From: Paracoccus sp. (in: a-proteobacteria)
GTDB lineage: Bacteria; Pseudomonadota; Alphaproteobacteria; Rhodobacterales; Rhodobacteraceae
Reading direction: 5' to 3'
Length of the DNA: 55,453 bases
NCBI GenBank assembly: GCA_030538425.1
Contig: JAUNTZ010000001.1
Span: 1 to 55,453 of the forward strand
Within the stretch, counting starts at the first letter, position 1. Each line of letters opens with the position of its first letter. Position numbers and translations under genes: made by a program. Positions 49,670 through 55,453 of this stretch are shown one piece after another. Under the pieces are notes generated by a model that was not told the DNA's origin, did not search any database, and worked only from the letters and a program-made list of their open reading frames with translations.

Positions 49670-51160
49670 GTGGCAAATGACTCTGGCAGATTTGGCTCAC
49701 CCCATCTTCGCGCCCCAGAAGGACGTTTGGTCGGCCGAGACGTAGCCGTCCGCGACCCGGAAGGCCCCCTAAAGCTCGACGGTATCGCTTGCGGTGAGCG
49801 GCACCATGGTCTGCAGCAAGCCGGCGCCTTGGTAACGAAGCCGGTCTGCCATCTCAGCCCGAGATCGTCGCCTGCGGCCTCCTTGTTCATGGTGAAGAAC
49901 AGATCTCCGGTGCCCCCTCAGCCACGGTCTTTGCGGTCCAGAGCGCCGCGTTCAGCTTGCCCGAGAACGGAGAGCTGGACGAGCCCGTCGAAGATCCGCA
50001 GCGCCTCGTTATGGATGACATGCTTCTGGGCCTACGGCAGTTCGGTCTCCTGGCCGCCGGTCAGTTCCAGCACGTCGCCCTTTCGGGCGGCCACCAGATC
50101 GTCGGGTGCAAGGGTGGCGACGGAGGCCCGGCCGCGCATGACGAAGCGGACCACGCCCTGGGTCTCCACCGCGTCGAAGCCGCAATGCCGCGCAAGCGTG
50201 GTGATCGAGGCGCGCGGGCTCTCGAGCGCCGTGATGTCGTAGCTTTCGATCGCGCCCAATAGGCCCGTCACGTCGATCCGGGATGCGGGCAGCCCGGCAC
50301 GCAGGCAGAGGTGGCGGACCAGAGCCGCCAGAGACACCGTGCCGAGACGCTGGGTCAGCCAGTGCCCAAGCCGCCAGTTCGCGCCGTCCGTCCAGATGTC
50401 GGTCAACGCTGGGAAGAACGGATATGGCCGCGCGTCCCGGGTCCAGGCGGCACATTCGGGGACGTGCACCATCCGGCCGCCATAGACCGACGAGATCGGG
50501 TTGTTCGCGGCCTTGCCCCACCAGAGATATGTCGCCTCGAGCTAGGCCCGCTGGATGGCATCGCCGCGCCGGCCTCGCGAGAAATGCGGCGTGAAGCTCT
50601 TGGACGACTTCGGGTCGAAGACGACATTCGGCTGGTTGTTGCATGGTCGATGGCGGGGCATCCGAGCTCGGTGAACCAAACGGGCTTGGAATGCGGCGCC
50701 CATGCGGTCGGCGTGCCGCTCTCCACGCCTCCGGGGCGATTGGAATGCGCATTCGACCACAAGGCGCGCAGATCCTTGTAGCGGAAGGCCCACGGCTTGC
50801 TGGCGGGACCGTCGGTGATCGAGGTGCGCGGGCGTAAAACCAGTCGAGGCCTTCGCCGCCCGCAATGTTTCCATGCAGATAGGCCCGCTCGTAGATCGCA
50901 GGCCAGCCTTCCTGCGCGTCGACGTGCGCGAACCCATCCTGCAAGTCGGATAGCGGCATGTAGTTGTCGATCCCGATGAATTGGGTCTCGGGATCGGCCC
51001 AGACCTTCCATTGTTCGTCGTGAGCTGCATCCAGCTCACCGGGGCGATTGCATCCGGATCGGCTCGAACAGCCGCCGAAACGCACGAACGCGCTATCGAC
51101 ACGATGATGAAGATGGCGGGGTTTTCACCCCCGCCACATACAGGCATCCGATGGTGACTG
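49665..51160 (-). pseudogene. Frameshifted remnant of a GTA/phage baseplate multidomain ('megatron') protein
   Basis: Minus-strand fragments in shifting frames match what I know of the Rhodobacter gene-transfer-agent megatron (host specificity, TIM-barrel-like) protein. In order they are FIGIDNYMPLSDLQDGFAHV, YLHGNIAGGEGLDWFYARAP, FRYKDLRALWSNAHSNRPGG, TAWAPHSKPVWFTELGCPAI, QPNVVFDPKSSKSFTPHFSR, NPISSVYGGRMVHVPECAAW and DIWTDGANWRLGHWLTQRLG. Frame changes and stops interrupt the series (for example near 50545 and 50830). The fragment lacks both the N-terminal half and the true end. It abuts the direct repeats of the peptide cluster on one side and the helicase gene on the other. It is not functional as read. 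Confidence 0.8.
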
Positions 51161-51164
51161 CGCC

Positions 51165-54100
51165 TTATTTCGGGGTCTGGGAAAGTTCTCGCCAGTTGCG
51201 GCAGATGCTCAGATAATCCCTTGCGTCTTTGCTCAGCCGTGCGATTCCGGCGAGGCGTGCGATCTCAAGTTCAGGGTCCTCTGCCTCAGAAATCCGGGTA
51301 GCGTTGCGGTCGATCAATTCCGCAATCTCGGTTCGTGAAATCTCGCGCAGGGAACGCCCGTCCATACCCCTGAACGGCACCCGGTCCTTGATGCCGCCCC
51401 TGGTCCAGAGAAAGCGGATGCCGTCTTCTGTGGTGACATCGAATTGACCCTCCAGGGCGGCAAGACGCGCCTGAATCCGTGCCCCCGTGCGTTGCCAGCC
51501 GTGAAGCTGGGCCATATGCCGCGCCAGCGAGGTTGCGGGCATCGGGCCGTGCGCGGTGACGGCCTTTTGCATCAACGCCACAAGCTGCGGCGTATAGCTG
51601 TCCTCAAAGAACCGATCTGCATCAGGGGTGGTATCAGGTTCGGGAATGGCCGCTTGCGGTGCGTGCTGGTCCGCCGACCGCGCAAATTGCGCGACAGGTT
51701 CAGCCTCGGGAAGGAAATTTTCCCGGACGATGGTCGTCGGGGCAGCGATCTCTGGTTCGGGCGGCAGCGGGTCGGGGTCTTGCAGGCTTTCTTCTACCTC
51801 GGCCCGCCGCAGACGGTCCGCCTCCAGAATGTCCCGCAACCCGGCGTCGATGCGCCCGAGCGTTTCTGCCGGAGCGCGGAACCAGTCGGTTGACCAGATC
51901 CGCAGGATGGACCAGCCCAATCCCTCCAGAACGGCCTGCCGTATCCGGTCGCGATCCCTTGCCGTGGCCGAGGAATGATAGCGTGCGCCGTCACATTCCA
52001 CGCCAGCCAGCCAGACGCCCGCATGGTCGGGATGGCGCATGCCAAGGTCGATGCGGAAACCGGATACGCCGATCTGGCTGTGAACCTCCCAGCCTTTCGC
52101 AGTCAAGGCATCGCGCACCGCCTCTTCAAATGGCGATTCCACCGGACCAAGCGACCCGCTGTCCTGCGCAGCAAGCGCCACCGCGCCGCGATCCGCATAA
52201 TCGAGGAACGCCTTGAGGTCCGCCACCCCGCGCGCACGGGTGCGGGTCAGGTCGATCTGGTCGGCGGTGATCGACGCGAACACATGCAATTCAGACCGCG
52301 CACGCGTCACCGCCACGTTCAGCCGCTTTTCGCCGCCGTCCTTGTTCATCGCCCCGAAGTTCATCGTGAATTTCCCGGCCTGATCCGGACCGAACGTGAT
52401 CGAGAACAGCATGACATCGCGCTCGTCCCCCTGGATGTTTTCAAGGTTCTTGACGATCAGCGGCTCTTCGCGGTCATCTGAGAAGAACCATTCCAAATCC
52501 GGGCTCGCCTTGCGCGCAGCATCCAGCAGGTCGAGGATCAGGCCCTGCTGCTGCGCGTTAAAGGTGATGACGCCAAGCGTGGGGCGGTTGTCCTCGGGCA
52601 GTTTCAGCCATTCCGTCAGCCGCTTGCAGATGAAGGCGGCGATGGCCCGCGCCTCGTCGGGGTTGGTCGAGCCTTTGCCGCGCTGATAGACGCCCTTGAC
52701 CTTGTGCAGCCGCACCGCCTGTCCCGAGGCATCCGGCGAGGGAAAGGTGACCAGACCCCCATCGTAATAGAAATGGTTCGAAAACGCGATCAGCGCCTCA
52801 TCGCGGCTGCGGTAATGCCAGTTCAGCCGATGCGTTGGGATGCCTGCCGCCGCGACCTCATCGAGGATCGACGGCATGTCCTTCTCGAATTCGGCAAGAT
52901 CCGCGCTTTCGTCGTTGTCGTCATCGCTGCGGCCAAAGAAGTTTGTTGGCGGCAATTGCTTTGGGTCGCCCACAATGATGGCCTGACGCCCGCGCGCAAT
53001 CGCGCCGATCGCGTCCCAGGTCGATATCTGCGAGGCTTCGTCAAAGATCACCAGATCAAACTGCGCCTGCCCCGCCGGCAGATATTGCGCGACCGAAAGG
53101 GGCGACATCAACACGCAGGGCGCCAGTTTGGCAAAGCTGGTCGGCATATCGCCGATCAGATTGCGGATTGCCTTGGTCGGGCGCTGCAAGCCCAGCTGGT
53201 GACGCAGCCCGCCCAGTTCCGAGTTGCGCGGCACCGCGTCCCGCATCGGCAAATCATTGCCCAGACGGCGCATGACCTCGGTCGAGGCCAGATCGGCCAA
53301 AGCGGCGTCCAATTCGCGGAAACGCTGGATCAGCGCGTCATGTTGCCAATGCGCAAAGCCGCGCAGGCAGGGTTCGGCATCCATTGCCAGACGCAACCAC
53401 CACGCCATATAGGCGCGTTCGAACGCGCGGGCTGCGTCGTCGATATCGGCCTTTTCTTCAAGCGCGGCGACCAGAGGTTCCAGCCCTGCATGGACCGCCT
53501 CGGCCCGGCTGGCGCGCCATTTCAGCCAATCGGAAAAGCGATGTTGCAGGCTTTCCAGCCCGGCCAGCAGGGGGGCGCTATCCGGGGGCAAGGCACCGCC
53601 AAGGGCCGTAAAGGCGCTTGCGGCGGCCTGTTCGGCGTGGCTTGTCTGGGCGACCTGACGAAGCGCCGGCGCGAAGCTGCCGCCCGACAGCCGGGACAGT
53701 TCCGCCCGGTGTTCCTCGGTCCTTGATGCGGGCAGACCTGCGGCGCGCAGGTGGCGTTCCAGTTCCAGAAACGCCTTGGCGGCGTCCAATTCGGCGCTGA
53801 TGCGCGTGATGTCGGACGACTCGCCCGCGAATCCGGGCAGGTCGTGCAAGTCCGACGCGGCAATGTCCTGCCGCGCCCGCAGCAATTGGCGCAGCGCAGG
53901 CAAATCGCGCGCCGGATCGGCCTGCCCCGACATGGTATAGGTTTGCAGCAACCGGCGCAGTTTCCGTTGCGCCATCCCGGCAAAGGGCCATGATTTGCCT
54001 TGCGCGTCGCGCCATTGAAGTTCCAGCGTATCCAGCGGCATATCGGCCAGCCCCTCGTCGGGGTAACTGGCGGCAAGCGCGCCCCGTGCCTGCCGCGCCG

Positions 54101-55453
54101 CGGTCAGCACACCCGACAGCGTGTCAAGCTGCGCCTGCCCCCGGTCGGGATCGCGCAAGGCGGCGGGGGCAATCGCGGGGTGATCCAGCCGCTGCGTGGC
54201 AAGCCATGTCAGCGCGGCGGCAATATCCGGGCTGTCAACCTGTTCCTGCGACAGGCCAAGGTCACGCGCCAATTCCTGACGCGCATCAGCGGCACGGGTC
54301 TGCGCCTGACGCAGGGCCTGAGCGCTTGCGATATAGTCGTCCTGCCAGCCAAAGGACCATTCGCCCTGATCCAGCAGCGACAGCGGGCCTTGCGGGTCAA
54401 GGTCAGAAATGATCCGGTGGCGTTGCCCCAATTCATCGGCAAGGTTGCGCAGCCGCTGGTATCCGGCCGCGTCGTGGCAATCTTTGTTGTCAAAGCGCAG
54501 GGCAAAGCCGGGCATCCCGCCCGCGACGCGCCCGATGGCCTGATACACGCTGAACCCCTGGCGACCGGGACGGTGCAGCGCATCGACATAGTCGTTCAGC
54601 TCATCCCGGGTCAGGCGCAGATCGTCGGCCACGCGGATCCAGTCCTGCGCATTCGCCCCACTCGCGCGCTCCCATGATCGGCCAAGCTGCGCCAGCACGA
54701 TTTTGCGGTCGGCCTTGCTGGAATGCAGTTCCAGCACCGCGTCGCCAAGCCCGTGCCGTTCCAGCCTGCGATGCACCACATCCAGAGCGGCGGATTTTTC
54801 GGCCACGAACAGCACGGTCCGGCCACGGCCCAGCTGGTCGGCGATGATATTGGTGATGGTCTGGCTTTTCCCGGTGCCGGGCGGGCCGATCAGCACGAAA
54901 TCGCGGCCTTCGGCGGCGGCCAGCACGGCGGCCAGTTGCGAACTGTCGGCGGGCAGCGGTGCCAGAATATCGCCCGGCCCATGTTTGCGGTCGATGTCTG
55001 ACGGGCGCGGCATGGGCGTTTTCGCGCCCTCGAACGCTTCGGTCGGGTTATCGACCAGATGGGCGACCAGATTGCTTTCGCGCAAACTGTCGGTGCGATC
55101 AACAAGATCTTTCCACATCAGATATTTGGCAAAAGAAAAGGTCGACAGCGCGCAGTCTTCGACAATCTCGAACCCTGCCACATCGCGGACGCGCAGGCGC
55201 AGGATCTCCATGATGCGGGGGATGTCCAGCCCGCTATGGTCACGCGGCAATTCACCTTCCAGTTCGGGAATCCGCAGTTCGAAATCGCGTTTCAGCAGTT
55301 CCAGCAGGGTGGCGTTGATGCGCACCTCGTCCTCAAGCTGGGTCAGGCGGAATTCGGATTGGGCCGAGCGTCGTTCCAGCTTGACCGGCAACAGCAGCAA
55401 GGGCGCGCGATAGGAACGGCTGTCCCCTTCGCTGCGTTTCCAGCGCAGAAAAC
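51165..55453 (-). CDS. Large superfamily 1 helicase-nuclease with DUF4011/DUF3320-like ends (5' end outside window)
   Basis: About 1,429 residues are visible and the frame is open at the right edge. Near the edge RAPLLLLPVKLERR, then NATLLELLKRDFEL, matches the DUF4011-type N-terminal region. Walker A is LIGPPGTGKSQTI (about 54860-54890) and Walker B is FDEASQIS (about 53030). The helicase C-terminal part includes NWHYRSRDEALIAFSNHFYY and VAVTRARSELHVFASI. A DUF559/MTES_1575-like nuclease follows (FRIDLGMRHPD, VECDGARYHSSATARDRDRI, WSILRIWSTDWFRAP). A C-terminal DUF3320-like region ends with VPFRGMDGRSLREISRTEIA. Such proteins are common in defence islands. Targets are unknown. Confidence 0.85.
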   Translation of the reverse strand, partial: FLRWKRSEGDSRSYRAPLLLLPVKLERRSAQSEFRLTQLEDEVRINATLLELLKRDFELRIPELEGELPRDHSGLDIPRIMEILRLRVRDVAGFEIVEDCALSTFSFAKYLMWKDLVDRTDSLRESNLVAHLVDNPTEAFEGAKTPMPRPSDIDRKHGPGDILAPLPADSSQLAAVLAAAEGRDFVLIGPPGTGKSQTITNIIADQLGRGRTVLFVAEKSAALDVVHRRLERHGLGDAVLELHSSKADRKIVLAQLGRSWERASGANAQDWIRVADDLRLTRDELNDYVDALHRPGRQGFSVYQAIGRVAGGMPGFALRFDNKDCHDAAGYQRLRNLADELGQRHRIISDLDPQGPLSLLDQGEWSFGWQDDYIASAQALRQAQTRAADARQELARDLGLSQEQVDSPDIAAALTWLATQRLDHPAIAPAALRDPDRGQAQLDTLSGVLTAARQARGALAASYPDEGLADMPLDTLELQWRDAQGKSWPFAGMAQRKLRRLLQTYTMSGQADPARDLPALRQLLRARQDIAASDLHDLPGFAGESSDITRISAELDAAKAFLELERHLRAAGLPASRTEEHRAELSRLSGGSFAPALRQVAQTSHAEQAAASAFTALGGALPPDSAPLLAGLESLQHRFSDWLKWRASRAEAVHAGLEPLVAALEEKADIDDAARAFERAYMAWWLRLAMDAEPCLRGFAHWQHDALIQRFRELDAALADLASTEVMRRLGNDLPMRDAVPRNSELGGLRHQLGLQRPTKAIRNLIGDMPTSFAKLAPCVLMSPLSVAQYLPAGQAQFDLVIFDEASQISTWDAIGAIARGRQAIIVGDPKQLPPTNFFGRSDDDNDESADLAEFEKDMPSILDEVAAAGIPTHRLNWHYRSRDEALIAFSNHFYYDGGLVTFPSPDASGQAVRLHKVKGVYQRGKGSTNPDEARAIAAFICKRLTEWLKLPEDNRPTLGVITFNAQQQGLILDLLDAARKASPDLEWFFSDDREEPLIVKNLENIQGDERDVMLFSITFGPDQAGKFTMNFGAMNKDGGEKRLNVAVTRARSELHVFASITADQIDLTRTRARGVADLKAFLDYADRGAVALAAQDSGSLGPVESPFEEAVRDALTAKGWEVHSQIGVSGFRIDLGMRHPDHAGVWLAGVECDGARYHSSATARDRDRIRQAVLEGLGWSILRIWSTDWFRAPAETLGRIDAGLRDILEADRLRRAEVEESLQDPDPLPPEPEIAAPTTIVRENFLPEAEPVAQFARSADQHAPQAAIPEPDTTPDADRFFEDSYTPQLVALMQKAVTAHGPMPATSLARHMAQLHGWQRTGARIQARLAALEGQFDVTTEDGIRFLWTRGGIKDRVPFRGMDGRSLREISRTEIAELIDRNATRISEAEDPELEIARLAGIARLSKDARDYLSICRNWRELSQTPK

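Overview
The window is a high-GC alphaproteobacterial chromosome segment, most likely from the Rhodobacterales (Paracoccus/Rhodobacter/Roseobacter type). The evidence is dense ATGA-overlapping operons, many family-5 ABC, TRAP and Bug-type solute transporters, a pca/pob ring-cleavage operon, a Sat-type sialate locus, and a decayed relative of the gene-transfer-agent baseplate ('megatron') protein. This assignment rests on reading the sequence only; no search was run.

Layout. (1) 1-4765, minus: 5' part of a Mrp/Mnh cation/proton antiporter subunit A, an XdhC-like gene with a tandem repeat array across its start, and a LysR regulator. (2) 4901-12377, plus: a complete dipeptide-type ABC transporter operon ending in an N-formylglutamate-amidohydrolase-like and an AstE/AspA-like hydrolase, divergent from the LysR gene. 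(3) 12886-21754: sialic acid catabolism (nanE, nanK, nanA) with a Sat-type ABC transporter that includes a permease-ATPase fusion, controlled by a divergent GntR regulator. (4) 21751-28947: a CPBP protease, a glycosyltransferase, wecB, a TctDE-like two-component system and an orphan Bug-type binding protein. (5) 28972-38699: pobA-pcaDCHG-BKACE-pcaB followed by a TRAP transporter (DctPQM), divergent from pcaQ. This converts 4-hydroxybenzoate through protocatechuate to beta-ketoadipate, which a BKACE (DUF849) enzyme could cleave instead of PcaIJF.

(6) 38974-49543, minus: a visibly less GC-rich island that reads as an unfamiliar RiPP (ribosomally made, post-translationally modified peptide) gene cluster. 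In transcription order it holds a 50-aa leader-like peptide, a radical SAM/SPASM maturase, an unknown protein with a Ser-Cys-Glu-Gly-His motif, a Nudix hydrolase, another unknown protein, a thymidylate-kinase-like P-loop kinase, a HExxH putative peptide hydroxylase, a 32-aa precursor-like peptide ending Gly4-Thr-Val-Tyr-Ser, a three-gene ABC-2 exporter, a CPBP protease, a nucleotidyltransferase, a PqqD-like recognition protein and a methyltransferase. Both tiny genes have good Shine-Dalgarno sequences and each is followed by a hairpin. Both are short and easily missed by gene callers. This is the most interesting system in the window.

(7) 49665-55453: a frameshifted, truncated GTA/phage baseplate pseudogene and the 3' part of a very large DUF4011/DUF3320-type helicase-nuclease that runs off the right edge.

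A second theme is three independent degenerate tandem arrays, each built from the end of a neighbouring gene: the 5' end of xdhC, the 3' end of nanE and the 3' end of the glycosyltransferase. They fill the intergenic spaces. No rRNA, tRNA, CRISPR array or intact insertion sequence was recognised.
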